DNA of 64,000 bases from Deltaproteobacteria bacterium GWA2_38_16 (GCA_001797335.1 MGPE01000002.1:270102-334101), one strand, 5' to 3'; shown: positions 8,451 to 18,187, numbered from the stretch's first letter. Program-made: numbers and translations. Notes: a model not told the origin generated them from the letters alone.

Positions 8451-9374
8451 TCATTTTAAATTTTTAATATAGACAATCAAGGCATTCACCTCTTCATCGG
8501 TAAGCGTTCCTTGAAAGGTCGGCATAGCCGGAGGGAATCCTTTAACCACCTTGGCTTGAGGCTGCATCAAAGACTCACGAATGTAATTTTCATCTCGCGC
8601 CACCTTTTTTCCTCCCTCTAATTCCACTTCTTTTCCAAAAATTCCAAAAAGTCCTGGCCCCACCAATTTTTGAGTCGTTATAGCATGACAGGTATTACAC
8701 ATTTTTTGAGAAAAAAGCTCTTTTCCCCATTCTTGAGGATTTTTAGAAACCGCGGGTATTGAAGGAGTTGTTTTTTTCCATTGTTGAAACTCTTCGGCAT
8801 TCACCACTTTCACCATACCCAACATTTTAGAATGCCCTGTCCCACAAAATTCCGCACATAAGATGGAATGTTCTCCCAGTTGTGTCGCCGTAAACCAAAG
8901 TGTCGTATATTGCCCTGGCACAACATCTTGTTTCACTCTAAAATTGGGCACAAAAAAGCTATGGATCACATCGCTTGACGTCATGATGAGCTTTACAGGC
9001 TGATTCAGGGGAACCACCAGTTCATTGGTGAGTTTTCGCCCTTCAGGATATTGAAATTCCCAAAACCATTGTTTGGCTAACACTTGAATCTCTAAAGAAT
9101 CCGAGGGAGCTTTTAAGAGTTTTTTATAATCCACCCATCCCCACACAAAAATCACCATGACCACAATCAATAATCCAACACTCACAGAAATTTCCATGAG
9201 GTGATGCCCCGTAATATAGGGAGTTTTAAAGGGATCTCGCCTAGTGCGATGATATCGAATCGCAAAATAAATCATCGCCCCAATGACCAAAGCAAAACTA
9301 ATCAAAGAAAACCAAAAGATATTATTAAAAAGAATATCGAAGTTTTTGGCAAGGGTAGAAGCTTGAGGGAGCAT
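8451..9374 (-). CDS. ctaC: Cytochrome c oxidase subunit II with fused cytochrome c
   Basis: A 307-aa caa3-type subunit II. Two N-terminal helices (about 17-40 and 62-82) are followed by a periplasmic cupredoxin with the Cu-A ligands His138, Cys173, Cys177, His181 and Met184 ([12 protein letters not shown]). A C-terminal class I cytochrome c has CNTCH at 226-230 and a likely axial Met in PAMPTF (about 284). The fused cytochrome lets the oxidase take electrons directly. No cleavable signal peptide is evident. It lies 3 nt after sco1. Confidence 0.95.
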   Translation of the reverse strand: MLPQASTLAKNFDILFNNIFWFSLISFALVIGAMIYFAIRYHRTRRDPFKTPYITGHHLMEISVSVGLLIVVMVIFVWGWVDYKKLLKAPSDSLEIQVLAKQWFWEFQYPEGRKLTNELVVPLNQPVKLIMTSSDVIHSFFVPNFRVKQDVVPGQYTTLWFTATQLGEHSILCAEFCGTGHSKMLGMVKVVNAEEFQQWKKTTPSIPAVSKNPQEWGKELFSQKMCNTCHAITTQKLVGPGLFGIFGKEVELEGGKKVARDENYIRESLMQPQAKVVKGFPPAMPTFQGTLTDEEVNALIVYIKNLK

Positions 9375-9377
9375 GAA

Positions 9378-10151
9378 TTATAGGATCTTTCTTCTCTGTC
9401 TTAATAAAAATATCAATGCCATCATCATCACAATTACGGTTATTGCACCAGCGGCACTCATGAATCGAGTGGCAAAGAGTGCATATTTACGGCCTAAAGG
9501 ATCATAGTGGTAGCAAAAGAGAAGAAGCTTGTCAACGACACTGCCTATTTTCCCTTGGGAAGCTTCCAACAAAGCTAATTTTAAATCTAATGATTTAAAT
9601 TCAATACCATACAGATACCGAGAAATCCTTCCATCGGGAGTTAAAATAGAAATCACCGAAGGATGAGCATATTCTTTTTGTCTTTCATCATAGCGATAGT
9701 GAAATCCTACGACCTCGGTCAACTGCTTAATATTTTCTTCTTTTCCAACCAAGAAATGAAAATCAGAAGTTAATTTTAAATTTTCTTTTTTTTGAATGGC
9801 TTCTCGAGAGGTTTCTCTGGGATCAAAACTCACAGCAACCACTTCAAATTCTTTCCCCACACCCCAAGAAAAATTTTTTAAAGAATTTAAAAACCCATTC
9901 AAAAGATAATGACAAATATTGGGGCAATTGTAATAAACCAGAAGAAGAATGACAGGACGTTTTCCGTCAAAAAATTTCTGTAGCTGAACAACCTCTCCTT
10001 TTTCATCTATAAAGGACGTATCTAGTAAAATTTTTTGTCCCAAGTGTTCTTCAATCCCCACATCTTTAAGTTCGATAGGGATTTGCTCTGCTGCCATACT
10101 CACAAAGGGAATAAAAAAGATAAAAATAATAAAAAATTTATTTAAATACAT
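9378..10151 (-). CDS. SCO1/SenC copper chaperone for Cu-A assembly
   Basis: 257 aa with an N-terminal signal sequence (residues 1-20), a thioredoxin-like fold and the SCO copper site: CPNIC in the YYNCPNICHYL segment plus the distal His of EYAHPSV. Unlike short SCO proteins it has a C-terminal membrane helix (AAGAITVIVMMMALIFLL) followed by a basic tail, so it is anchored at its C-terminus with the redox domain in the periplasm. It delivers copper to the CtaC Cu-A centre encoded next to it. Its start overlaps the end of the aldo/keto reductase gene by 14 nt. Confidence 0.9.
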   Translation of the reverse strand: MYLNKFFIIFIFFIPFVSMAAEQIPIELKDVGIEEHLGQKILLDTSFIDEKGEVVQLQKFFDGKRPVILLLVYYNCPNICHYLLNGFLNSLKNFSWGVGKEFEVVAVSFDPRETSREAIQKKENLKLTSDFHFLVGKEENIKQLTEVVGFHYRYDERQKEYAHPSVISILTPDGRISRYLYGIEFKSLDLKLALLEASQGKIGSVVDKLLLFCYHYDPLGRKYALFATRFMSAAGAITVIVMMMALIFLLRQRRKIL

Positions 10152-11106
10152 CTCTTATAAATTCTACATCTTCATTAGACAAAGGGCAATTTGCCCCAGC
10201 CAAATTGGCCTCCACCTGCCGTTGATTTCGAAATCCCGGGATTACACACGAAACCACCTCATTGTGAAGCAAATACTGAAGCGCTGCCCTAGAGAGATCG
10301 GGAATGGTTTCTCCAAACCGGGATTTTAATTTTTGAATTTTGGGTTCTAATTCTTTTAATGCTTCTTTTTTAAATCTAGACTGACTAAGACGAATATCTC
10401 CACTTTGAAATTGAGGTGGACTCTCAGCCTTATATTTTCCCAATAAAAGCCCTTGTGCCAGGGGACTAAACACCACATATGTCATTTTGCCATCGGTCAT
10501 CATTTTGTGAAGACGCGTACCCTCTCGAATATAATGATCATCCAAGATTGAGGCCCAACTTTGAATCACCTGAGGCTTTACTTTTGGGATCACCCGACAA
10601 ATCGCATCTGCCGAATAATCGGATTGTCCTATTACCCGCACCTTACCCTCTTCTTTGAGTCGACCCATCATCTCAATTGCTTCATCCAAGTAACAATCTT
10701 TAGGACCAAAATTAGCATTATGGAAATAATAAATATCGATATGATCCCGTTTTAAATTCTTAAGCGACTGTTCGCATTGATGACGAATATGGGCTGGTTC
10801 ATAGGCATGTTCAGCAGTTCCTAAAAAATATCCAATTTTAGTCGCAATAATAACATCCTTTGATTTATCCCCCAATGCTTTGGCCAACAGTCTTTCTGCT
10901 CGACCATTGCCATAGATATCGGCATTATCAAAATGATTCACCCCTTGATCCAGTGCATAGTAAACCGCTTGAATCGCTTGGGCTTCATCCACATTGGCCC
11001 AGCCGCAGGAGACTCCTTGATTCCAATTAAGGCCTCCTAACGTCCAACACCCTAAACTAATTTCTGAAACTTCAACATCTGTCGTTCCAATTCTTCTATA
11101 TTTCAT
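10138..11106 (-). CDS. Aldo/keto reductase
   Basis: A 322-aa NADPH-dependent oxidoreductase of the AKR TIM-barrel family. The catalytic tetrad is traceable: Asp and Tyr in FDNADIYGNGRAE, Lys in IIATKIGYF and His in YYFHNANF. The C-terminal nucleotide-binding region is typical (CVIPGFRNQRQVEANL). An upstream in-frame ATG exists at 11148. The start at 11106 is chosen because AGAAAGGA lies just before it and the protein then begins MKYRRIGTTDVEVSEISLG, the usual AKR start. It is the first gene of the cta transcription unit, an unusual partner whose substrate is unknown. Confidence 0.88.
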   Translation of the reverse strand: MKYRRIGTTDVEVSEISLGCWTLGGLNWNQGVSCGWANVDEAQAIQAVYYALDQGVNHFDNADIYGNGRAERLLAKALGDKSKDVIIATKIGYFLGTAEHAYEPAHIRHQCEQSLKNLKRDHIDIYYFHNANFGPKDCYLDEAIEMMGRLKEEGKVRVIGQSDYSADAICRVIPKVKPQVIQSWASILDDHYIREGTRLHKMMTDGKMTYVVFSPLAQGLLLGKYKAESPPQFQSGDIRLSQSRFKKEALKELEPKIQKLKSRFGETIPDLSRAALQYLLHNEVVSCVIPGFRNQRQVEANLAGANCPLSNEDVEFIRDVFK

Positions 11107-11222
11107 ATTATCCTTTCTAACATACATATTTTTTTTTACTTTACACACATATTCAAATAAAGTATTTTTTAATTAATCCTGACTTATAAGTAAGGTTTCG
11201 GGGTAAGTAAAGGAGAAAAAAT

Positions 11223-11537
11223 ATGGCCTATGTCATTACCGAAAAATGTCTTGCAGAGCGTTATGGTGACTGCGTTGAAGTCTGCCCCGTGGATTGTATT
11301 CATCCCGGCACTTATAAAGGCGACGTTTTTATGATTATTGACCCTAAGGAATGCATTGATTGCGGTGCGTGTATTCCTGCCTGCCCCATTGATGCTATTG
11401 TTGATGCTGTAGATAAAGATCCTGAGTATGCCAAAATCAATGCAGATCTCACAGAAGAATTTAAAAAGAATCCAAAAATAGAGACCCGTCCCCCGGGAGA
11501 TCAGCCCCGAAAATCGACGAACAAACGCGTTTTTTAA
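11223..11537 (+). CDS. fdxA: 7Fe ferredoxin (3Fe-4S and 4Fe-4S)
   Basis: A 104-aa soluble electron carrier. The N-terminal cluster site [14 protein letters not shown] has the Cx7Cx3CP pattern of a [3Fe-4S] centre. The second site [12 protein letters not shown] is a classical Cx2Cx2Cx3CP [4Fe-4S] motif. The C-terminal helical extension fits the FdxA family found in many proteobacteria. A strong ribosome site (aaaggag) stands 8-9 nt before the ATG. It is divergent from the AKR-cta operon, with a shared A+T-rich promoter region of about 115 bp. The redox partner is unknown. Confidence 0.93.
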   Translation: MAYVITEKCLAERYGDCVEVCPVDCIHPGTYKGDVFMIIDPKECIDCGACIPACPIDAIVDAVDKDPEYAKINADLTEEFKKNPKIETRPPGDQPRKSTNKRVF

Positions 11538-11626
11538 CACTTTTTTCTCTCATATAATTTTAATTATTTTTATCTTCTTTTTTCTTAAGATTTTCGTGAA
11601 ATATCCGAAATAAAAGATGTAGGAAG

Positions 11627-11641
11627 TGGCACGTTTATTGA
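11627..11641 (+). promoter_or_regulatory. Degenerate sigma-54-like site
   Basis: TGGCACGTTTATTGA keeps the -24 half perfectly (GG at 11628-11629), but the -12 GC is GA (11640-11641). The implied start at about 11653 would still leave the ggagg ribosome site (11653-11657) and the gene at 11671 downstream. The loss of the -12 C makes activity doubtful. Confidence 0.3.
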
Positions 11642-11670
11642 AAGCATAAGATGGAGGATCATCTCGTTAT

Positions 11671-12003
11671 ATGAAGCATCAGGTAAAGCAAAAAGAGGCT
11701 AAATTTTTAGACCCCCTATATGTGATCTTTGAGAAGTATCTGTACGATTTTCCAAATGAAGATCTCGACCTCTTTATTGCAACCATTGTGAATGAATACA
11801 TAGACTATCTCAATACTCACTCTGTAGCGATCCCAGACAAAACAAAGCCCATGCTCTTAAAAGATCTGGCCGATGAAGTCTATGATATGTTTATTAAAAA
11901 AGTACATGGTTGCTTAAATCTCAAAGATTTTAGAAGCAGTGGGCGGGTCTCAAAAATTGAAAAACTCTTGGCCCAAGATCGTTATTTTAAACTTACGGGT
12001 TGA
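11671..12003 (+). CDS. Small helical protein of unknown function
   Basis: 110 aa, not recognised. It appears all-helical and has no signal peptide or membrane helix, so it should be cytoplasmic. It contains acidic helices (FPNEDLDLFIATIVNEYIDYL) and a basic C-terminus ending AQDRYFKLTG. A ggagg sequence lies about 13 nt before the ATG, which is rather far. The next gene has its own promoter that begins on this gene's stop codon, so the two are not necessarily co-expressed. The composition resembles small regulatory or adaptor proteins, but no function can be assigned. Confidence 0.6.
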   Translation: MKHQVKQKEAKFLDPLYVIFEKYLYDFPNEDLDLFIATIVNEYIDYLNTHSVAIPDKTKPMLLKDLADEVYDMFIKKVHGCLNLKDFRSSGRVSKIEKLLAQDRYFKLTG

Positions 12004-12028
12004 CATTTATTTTCTCATTGCTTAATAA
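12000..12028 (+). promoter_or_regulatory. Sigma-70 promoter for GAPDH, probably leaderless
   Basis: A perfect -35 TTGACA (12000-12005) is separated by 17 bp from TAATAA (12023-12028). The predicted start is 12035-12037, that is, at the ATG of the GAPDH gene (12037). No Shine-Dalgarno sequence precedes that ATG, which agrees with a leaderless mRNA. Confidence 0.7.
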
Positions 12029-12036
12029 TTGGCGCA

Positions 12037-13125
12037 ATGAGTCATCGTGACCCAAAAGTTGTTCATATTGTTGGAACTGGGACCATTGGCGAACCTCTGA
12101 TTGGTCTTCTTTCCGATTTAAAAGAAAAGCTGGGTATTGATGAAGTTAGTTTCCACAAAAAAACACCTCTTTTAGAAGATCGCCCCAAAATTAATAATTT
12201 AATCGACCGTGGAGCAAAACTTTGCTGTGATAAAGATCAAAAAACGGCTTTTGAAAAATTAGGTTATCATAAACCTACCTATGAAACTGTCGAAGCCATT
12301 GACCGGGCTTCTGTTATTATTGACTGCACTCCTTCAGGTGTGGGGCATGAAAATAAACAAAAATATTATGAAAAATTTAAGCATAACACGTTAGGCTTTA
12401 TTGCCCAGGGTTCTGAATTTGGTTTTGGGAAAATGTATGCCAAAGGGATTAATGATGCCGCCCTTCTATCTGGAGAAGATCAATTTATTCAGGTTGTAAG
12501 CTGCAATACCCATAATCTAGGAGTCATTTTAAAAACGCTAGGCTCTGATAACCAAGGAAATTTAAATAATCTAAATGAAGGCCGATTTGTCTTGATGAGA
12601 CGGGCCAATGATATTAGCCAGGATAAAGATTTTAATCCTTCCCCTAAAGCAGGCAAACATTCCGATGAACAATTTGGAACCCATCATGCCAGAGATGCCT
12701 ATCATCTTTTAAAAACGCTTGGGTATGAACTAAATATTTTTTCTTCGGCCATTAAAATTAATACCCAGTATATGCACTCTTTGTGGTTTAATTTAAGATT
12801 AAATAAAGCCATTTCAAAAGAAGAAGCCGTGCAAAGACTCATTGAACATCCTTTGGTCTCTGTGACGTATAAAACATCGGCTGGGCAAATTTTTTCATTT
12901 GGAAGAGATCATGGCTATTATGGAAGAATTTTAACACAAACGGTTGTGAGTCTCCCCACCTTGTCTATCATCAATGGCGGAAAAGAAGTCGTTGGATTCT
13001 GTTTTACCCCTCAAGATGGGAATTCACTTTTGAGTACCATTTCTGCCACCATACGCTTTTTATATTCAGATTCTTACGAGAAAAAACTCGATCTCTTCAA
13101 ACCCTATTGTTTTAAAGAAGTGTAG
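12037..13125 (+). CDS. Type II (archaeal-type) glyceraldehyde-3-phosphate dehydrogenase
   Basis: A 362-aa NAD(P)-dependent dehydrogenase that interconverts glyceraldehyde 3-phosphate and 1,3-bisphosphoglycerate. The Rossmann motif GTGTIGEP is at about 13-20 and IIDCTPSGVGHENK at about 94-107. The catalytic cysteine is Cys156 in VVSCNTHNL, and a His pair in GTHHARD (216-217) matches the active-site His of the archaeal family. Classical bacterial GapA has a different signature (SCTTNCLAP), so this is the type II enzyme. That class is common in archaea and patchy in bacteria. The motif departs from archaeal SCNTTGL, so an altered substrate is possible. Confidence 0.75.
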   Translation: MSHRDPKVVHIVGTGTIGEPLIGLLSDLKEKLGIDEVSFHKKTPLLEDRPKINNLIDRGAKLCCDKDQKTAFEKLGYHKPTYETVEAIDRASVIIDCTPSGVGHENKQKYYEKFKHNTLGFIAQGSEFGFGKMYAKGINDAALLSGEDQFIQVVSCNTHNLGVILKTLGSDNQGNLNNLNEGRFVLMRRANDISQDKDFNPSPKAGKHSDEQFGTHHARDAYHLLKTLGYELNIFSSAIKINTQYMHSLWFNLRLNKAISKEEAVQRLIEHPLVSVTYKTSAGQIFSFGRDHGYYGRILTQTVVSLPTLSIINGGKEVVGFCFTPQDGNSLLSTISATIRFLYSDSYEKKLDLFKPYCFKEV

Positions 13126-13191
13126 TTTTTAATGATATTTTAATCTAAAAATTATTTTTCTACTTTGTTCTTTATTTTATTTTTTTTGATT

Positions 13192-13197
13192 TATAAT
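13192..13197 (+). promoter_or_regulatory. Candidate -10 box for the repeat lipoprotein
   Basis: A perfect TATAAT stands 31 bp before the ATG at 13228. The best -35-like element (TTGTTC, 13165-13170) is 21 bp away, which is too far for a standard promoter, so either the -35 is weak or the box is fortuitous. Confidence 0.35.
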
Positions 13198-13227
13198 TGT
13201 AAATAGTTGCACGTTTATGGAGAAAGT

Positions 13228-16200
13228 ATGCGAGTTGCTTTTATATTTTTAGTCATCGCGACAACGTTCATCTTAAGTTGTGGCGGAGGCGGTGGTGGAG
13301 GAGGAAGCTCTGGAGGCGGTGGTTCAGGGACCGTTGCAACATCCTCATCTCCCCCTACCATTGAACCTTTAACCGTATCAAACTCTCAAGCTGGTGGACT
13401 TTATAATACTGATCAAAACATTACTCTTTCTGCCAATAGGGATAGCAAAATTTATTATACACTAGATGGTATTGATCCTAATGAAAACTCTCAAATCTAT
13501 AGTGGTCTCATTGTCATTTCAGAAACCAAAACGCTTAAAGTTTTGGCCGTGGATGACAAAGGCATCAAAAGCAATATAGTTTCTTACATCTATACTATCG
13601 ATAAAATAGCACCTCTGGCTCAGGCCAACCTAGAAGAAAATTTAAGCCAAGCGTTTGATACTCCTCAAGAAGTGTCTTTATCCTCAGAAAATGGGGCAAA
13701 AATTTATTATACTATCGATGAATCGGACCCTACACCAGAGTCTAGCCTTTACACCAAAGCTCTCTATCTCAATAAGAATACAACGGTAAAATTTATAGCT
13801 ATCGATCAAGCTTTAAATCAAAGTACTGTGGTCACAAAATCCTATATCTTTAATATTACTGCCCCCACGATTTGGGCTTCCATTAAAGGCAAAAGCTCTA
13901 AAGATGATATTTCTGGTATCATTTTAAGTTTATCAAAAGCCGGCACCATTTATTATACGGATGATGGATCCGATCCAAAACTTAATATTGAACTTAGAAA
14001 AGTATATTCATCTGCCCTTCATTTAACAGCCAATAGTAACGAAGAAAAAACAATTATTTTAAAATTTTTTGGAATTGCACAAAGTGGTCACGATCTACTA
14101 GAGTCTGACACTGTCAGTGAAACTTATTTTATTGATAAAAAACCACCTGAAGTTCCTAAAACCGATCTGGTAGGTGGGCCCTTTAATGCAGCCAGAACCT
14201 TTAATCTGCACACTGCAGATTCAACTGATCGTTTTGCATATGTAATGGATAGCTCAGAGCTATCTGCTAAAGAGTCAAATTATAATGACGAAATTTCACT
14301 CTCACAAACTTCAACCATTCGAGCCATCGCCATCGATGCGGTTGGCAATAGAAGTTTGGAAAGTTCATTTCATTTTGTATTCGATATGAATAACCCTCAG
14401 ATTTCTGTTACTAAAAATGGGGGAACTTATCAAGATTCAGTCCAAAACATCAGTTTTACGGTGCAAGACGAAAGCGCAGTGGATATTTTTTATACGACTG
14501 ATGGGAAAACCCCCACACAAAGCTCAGCCAAATGGGATGGGACACCTCTTTCTTTTACAGCCACTACCATACTTAAATTTTTGGGTCGGGATAGTGCTGG
14601 AAATACCAGCAGTGGATCACAAACCTATACCATTAGTACCGTGCTCCCATCTGTTAGTGCCACTTCAGGAGGACTTTTTAACGATCCCAATAAACAAGTT
14701 GAATTCACCAAAAGCGATCCTGCAATTAAAATTTATTATAATTTAAATAACAATGATGCCCCCACAACTTCTGCTTTAGAATACTTAAATCCAATTTCTT
14801 TATCAGAAGGAAAAACAAAGTTACAATATATTTTTACTCGAGAGTTTCAAGACCATATCTTTAAAAGCGATCTTGTAACGATGAACTATGAAATTGACAC
14901 CCAAGTTCCTCAAGTAACACTTTCATCGCCAGAAGGGACATATAGTAATTTATCCAGCGTTACATTTTCTATTACGGACAGTAACGACATCGATCTTTAT
15001 GTCAAAGAATCCTCAGCCACTGTATTTGCAAAATATGAAAATATAAAAAGCTTATTTTTGCCATTAACCAGTGAAGGATCGCATCAAATTTCTTACTATA
15101 TCCAGGATAAAGCGGGGAATTTAGCTGGATCTTCCAGTGCTCCTTTCATCGCTACCTATATTATCGATAGAACAGCACCTACTGTCATTTGCACCTTAAC
15201 AGATGGCTCACACCCTCTTTCTTATTATCAAACGGCTCAAGCTCTTATCTGCTCTGCACAAGATACTATATCTAATACCAATTCCATTTTTTATACTCTA
15301 AATGGTGCGACACCCACACCCCAAAACTGGGCATCTTATTCGAATCGTATAGATATTACTCAAGATCGACAAGTGAGAGTGGTTGCCCAAGACAGTGCAG
15401 GCAATATCACCGCTTCTCCTGTAGCCTATGATATGGTGATTGACACTCAAAACCCCACGATGAGCTTAAGTCAAAATGCAGGAACATATAGCTGGACTTC
15501 CACAACAAATCCCTTTACCATTTTTGTAACAACCACAGACGATAAAACAAAATTAAATCTGCTTAAAGTAACCTATCAAATTGATGGCAGCAATTTTTCT
15601 CCCGCCACCTTTGAGGTTACTACGGGAAAATTTAGTTTTACTATCCCCAGTGGAACTCATGCGGTTTCTGTTCGATCGCAAGATTTGGCAGGAAATATGA
15701 TAGCCTTAGATCATCAATCTTATAATATTGTCAGCAATATCCCAACATGTATAGCAAGTATGCCCTCTGGCAGATATGTGCGTAATGACGGTTATTATGA
15801 TTCCTCCACCTATAATAAATACGTATATAATTACCGCCCTATCGATATAACCCTGTCTACCAATCTTTCTGGATTTCATGTTGGCTATCAACAACAAGGA
15901 ACATCAACACCAAGCCCTCTCATTAATGATTCTCATATTCAGATTGATACAGAGGGATACAGTACATATCAGTGCCATATCTTTGACGATACCAACCAAG
16001 AAATAATTTATCCTCGTTATTTTAATTATCTAATAGACACAACATCTCCTTATGTAGAACTTGTAGGCCCCGTACCAGGTATTTATAGTGCTCAATATCT
16101 TCATCCTTATTTTGCGACTTCTGATAATCACACAACTGTTTATTATTCAAGTGGGCTTAGCATTTCAACCACGCCTGATCCTGCAATAGGAGGCACCGGT

Positions 16201-17025
16201 ACTCGTATAATAAATCCTAACAAATTTTTGCTAATTTCTAGTTACTATCAAAATGATCTCTACAACCTTTATAAGACCTATCTAGAAAGCAAAAATTTAA
16301 ATTACGCTACATACTCCTCACCCTATTTATATGTCAACGAAATCTCAGTCATTAAATATTTTGCTATTGATGAGGCAGGAAACAGATTCCCATCTTCAGG
16401 CTATCTGACTGCTACTTATACTATGGGTGTTTTACCCCCCACAATCGCTGTAGCTCCTCAACCTGGAACCTATGCAAGATCATCTCTTTCGACTATTCAA
16501 ATTATTCCGACAAGTACCACTTATGAACCTACCCAATTAAGAGTTTCTTATCAATCATATAGCTATCCTGCTACTTCAGTGACTCCTGATAGCAATGGGA
16601 AGTTTTATATTCAGACAGCACCTAATCTCGGAACACTGACCGATACCACTCTACAGTATTCCATTATCGTCTCAGATCCTGCTGGGAATACAACGCATCT
16701 GGATACTCAGATTTATAGCATAAAAAGTACCTCTTATTGTAATATCATTTCTAATGGTGGCACAATTTATGGTTCCAGTACATATGGAGGCAACTCTCCA
16801 TTCTATACATTACCCATTTTAACAAATCCCATAACCCTATCCACAAGGTCTGGTTATCATCTTCGCTATAGAGCTCTCTCTACAGATACCAGCATCCCTT
16901 ACACAAATTATAGTGCCCCTTTTCAACTCAATCATGGAACATATCAGGCCATACAATGTGATGCCTATGACGACGCAGGGATAAGCAGTTTTAATGTTGA
17001 TTTTATGCGCCCTACTATTCAATAA
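13228..17025 (+). CDS. Giant lipoprotein with chitobiase-C-terminal-like repeats
   Basis: About 1265 aa. A type II signal peptide ends at the lipobox ILSC, giving an acylated Cys followed by a poly-glycine run and a Ser/Gly linker. The rest is a string of ~90-residue beta-sandwich repeats of the CHB_HEX_C_1 kind. Each has IYYTLDGxxP or a variant, a turn, and a strand like TLKVLAVDDKGIKS ending in YTID. At least eight are clear, and later ones are more diverged. Such repeats occur in large surface adhesins and carbohydrate-active proteins, so a surface role is inferred. The ATG at 13228 has a ggaga ribosome site; a TTG at 13207 is less likely. Monocistronic. Confidence 0.85.
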   Translation: MRVAFIFLVIATTFILSCGGGGGGGGSSGGGGSGTVATSSSPPTIEPLTVSNSQAGGLYNTDQNITLSANRDSKIYYTLDGIDPNENSQIYSGLIVISETKTLKVLAVDDKGIKSNIVSYIYTIDKIAPLAQANLEENLSQAFDTPQEVSLSSENGAKIYYTIDESDPTPESSLYTKALYLNKNTTVKFIAIDQALNQSTVVTKSYIFNITAPTIWASIKGKSSKDDISGIILSLSKAGTIYYTDDGSDPKLNIELRKVYSSALHLTANSNEEKTIILKFFGIAQSGHDLLESDTVSETYFIDKKPPEVPKTDLVGGPFNAARTFNLHTADSTDRFAYVMDSSELSAKESNYNDEISLSQTSTIRAIAIDAVGNRSLESSFHFVFDMNNPQISVTKNGGTYQDSVQNISFTVQDESAVDIFYTTDGKTPTQSSAKWDGTPLSFTATTILKFLGRDSAGNTSSGSQTYTISTVLPSVSATSGGLFNDPNKQVEFTKSDPAIKIYYNLNNNDAPTTSALEYLNPISLSEGKTKLQYIFTREFQDHIFKSDLVTMNYEIDTQVPQVTLSSPEGTYSNLSSVTFSITDSNDIDLYVKESSATVFAKYENIKSLFLPLTSEGSHQISYYIQDKAGNLAGSSSAPFIATYIIDRTAPTVICTLTDGSHPLSYYQTAQALICSAQDTISNTNSIFYTLNGATPTPQNWASYSNRIDITQDRQVRVVAQDSAGNITASPVAYDMVIDTQNPTMSLSQNAGTYSWTSTTNPFTIFVTTTDDKTKLNLLKVTYQIDGSNFSPATFEVTTGKFSFTIPSGTHAVSVRSQDLAGNMIALDHQSYNIVSNIPTCIASMPSGRYVRNDGYYDSSTYNKYVYNYRPIDITLSTNLSGFHVGYQQQGTSTPSPLINDSHIQIDTEGYSTYQCHIFDDTNQEIIYPRYFNYLIDTTSPYVELVGPVPGIYSAQYLHPYFATSDNHTTVYYSSGLSISTTPDPAIGGTGTRIINPNKFLLISSYYQNDLYNLYKTYLESKNLNYATYSSPYLYVNEISVIKYFAIDEAGNRFPSSGYLTATYTMGVLPPTIAVAPQPGTYARSSLSTIQIIPTSTTYEPTQLRVSYQSYSYPATSVTPDSNGKFYIQTAPNLGTLTDTTLQYSIIVSDPAGNTTHLDTQIYSIKSTSYCNIISNGGTIYGSSTYGGNSPFYTLPILTNPITLSTRSGYHLRYRALSTDTSIPYTNYSAPFQLNHGTYQAIQCDAYDDAGISSFNVDFMRPTIQ

Positions 17026-17047
17026 AAAGCCCAGTAAATAAAAAAGA

Positions 17048-18187
17048 TTAATTTTTAAGAATTTCAGGAAGCTTTAAAAGACATTCAGTCATTGGAATAA
17101 TTTCAATATTATCCATAAAAAATCTTTTTTCTCCTCCATAAATAAAATACGCTTTTGCCATGGGATAATCAGATAAAAATGCTTTTAAACCATTTAAATC
17201 TTCTTTTTTGATTTTACCTTTTCGTTTTACTTCAAATGCTTTTATACCTTTAGGGCCATAGAGAATAAAATCCACTTCTATATCCGTTGCTGTTTTCCAA
17301 TAATAAAGCCCATAATTTAAATTTAAATACGCATTAATAGCTTTTAATTCCTGAAAAAAAAGAGTTTCCAGCGCGGGCCCTTCTGCTTCTTCGGGTGAAT
17401 CAAGAGGCCCGATGGGACGAATCGTTCGATAAACTCCCACATCAAAAAAATAAAATTTTGAATGAACACTCATTTTTCTTTTAGCCTTTTTTGTAAACAC
17501 AGGAAGAAAGTCAGCCAATAAAAGATCTTCGAGAATTTGAAAATAATTTTGAACTACTTTTCGTTCCACAGAGCATTCCCGGGCAACAGAAGTCACATTT
17601 AAAGTGGACGCTTGTGAAAAACTAGCTGCTTCCAGAAAACGACTAAATGCCCCTAAATTTCTAGTGAGCCCTTCTTGTTGAACTTCTTCCTGGAGATAGG
17701 TTTTAACATAGCTTTCAAGAAATTGTTTCGGATCTTCTTCGACATATATTCTGGGAAGTTGCCCAAATTTTAATGCTCTCAAAAAATTAAAATCTTTTTG
17801 CGTTTCGGTAACGGTCAGCGGAAAAAGAGATAAGATGAGTGCCCTTCCAGCAAGCAAATTGGCTTCTTTTCGTTTGAGCTTTCTGGCGCTAGACCCCGTT
17901 AAGACAAATTTATAGTGTTGGTTTTCAATGAGCCTGTGAACTTCATCCAATAGCTCAGGTATTTTTTGAACTTCATCAATAATAATCCAATCTGCAAATC
18001 CTTTGGGAATAAATTCCGAAAGTCGTTGAGGATTAGCCAGTAAATCATTAAAAATTTCGGCTTCCAATAGATCAACATAGATAGCTTTTGAAAATTCAGA
18101 TTTTACCCAACTTGATTTTCCTGTTCCTCTAGGGCCAAAAAGAAAGAAGCTCTTATGTTTAGGATAAGAAATTAATCTGGAGTACAT
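17048..18187 (-). CDS. AAA-fold ATPase with DUF4143 C-terminal domain
   Basis: 379 aa. A P-loop GPRGTGKS lies at about 18-25 and a Walker B-like WIIIDEVQKIP at about 88-98. A sensor region LTGSSARKLKR is followed by the GRALILSLFPLTVTE segment. A winged-helix-like middle and a C-terminal DUF4143 nuclease-like fold (EVDFILYG, then AFEVKRKGK) follow. These ATPases are widespread, often in accessory DNA, and their biological role is unsettled. It is not part of the pilus operon. A 168-bp gap with a gene relic separates it from the upstream pilin gene, and a perfect inverted repeat lies just before its start. Confidence 0.88.
   Translation of the reverse strand: MYSRLISYPKHKSFFLFGPRGTGKSSWVKSEFSKAIYVDLLEAEIFNDLLANPQRLSEFIPKGFADWIIIDEVQKIPELLDEVHRLIENQHYKFVLTGSSARKLKRKEANLLAGRALILSLFPLTVTETQKDFNFLRALKFGQLPRIYVEEDPKQFLESYVKTYLQEEVQQEGLTRNLGAFSRFLEAASFSQASTLNVTSVARECSVERKVVQNYFQILEDLLLADFLPVFTKKAKRKMSVHSKFYFFDVGVYRTIRPIGPLDSPEEAEGPALETLFFQELKAINAYLNLNYGLYYWKTATDIEVDFILYGPKGIKAFEVKRKGKIKKEDLNGLKAFLSDYPMAKAYFIYGGEKRFFMDNIEIIPMTECLLKLPEILKN

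Noticed and set aside
11184-11540. 118-codon frame opposite the ferredoxin gene
   Set aside because: The plus strand encodes a clear 7Fe ferredoxin with all cysteines; the antisense frame is a shadow.
11627-11641. Treating this as a firm fourth sigma-54 promoter
   Set aside because: The -12 element is GA instead of GC, a nearly invariant position; kept only as a weak candidate.
13228-17025. Regular repeats considered as CRISPR-like or tandem DNA repeats
   Set aside because: The periodicity is at protein level (about 90 residues, diverged); DNA units are not conserved and there are no uniform spacers.
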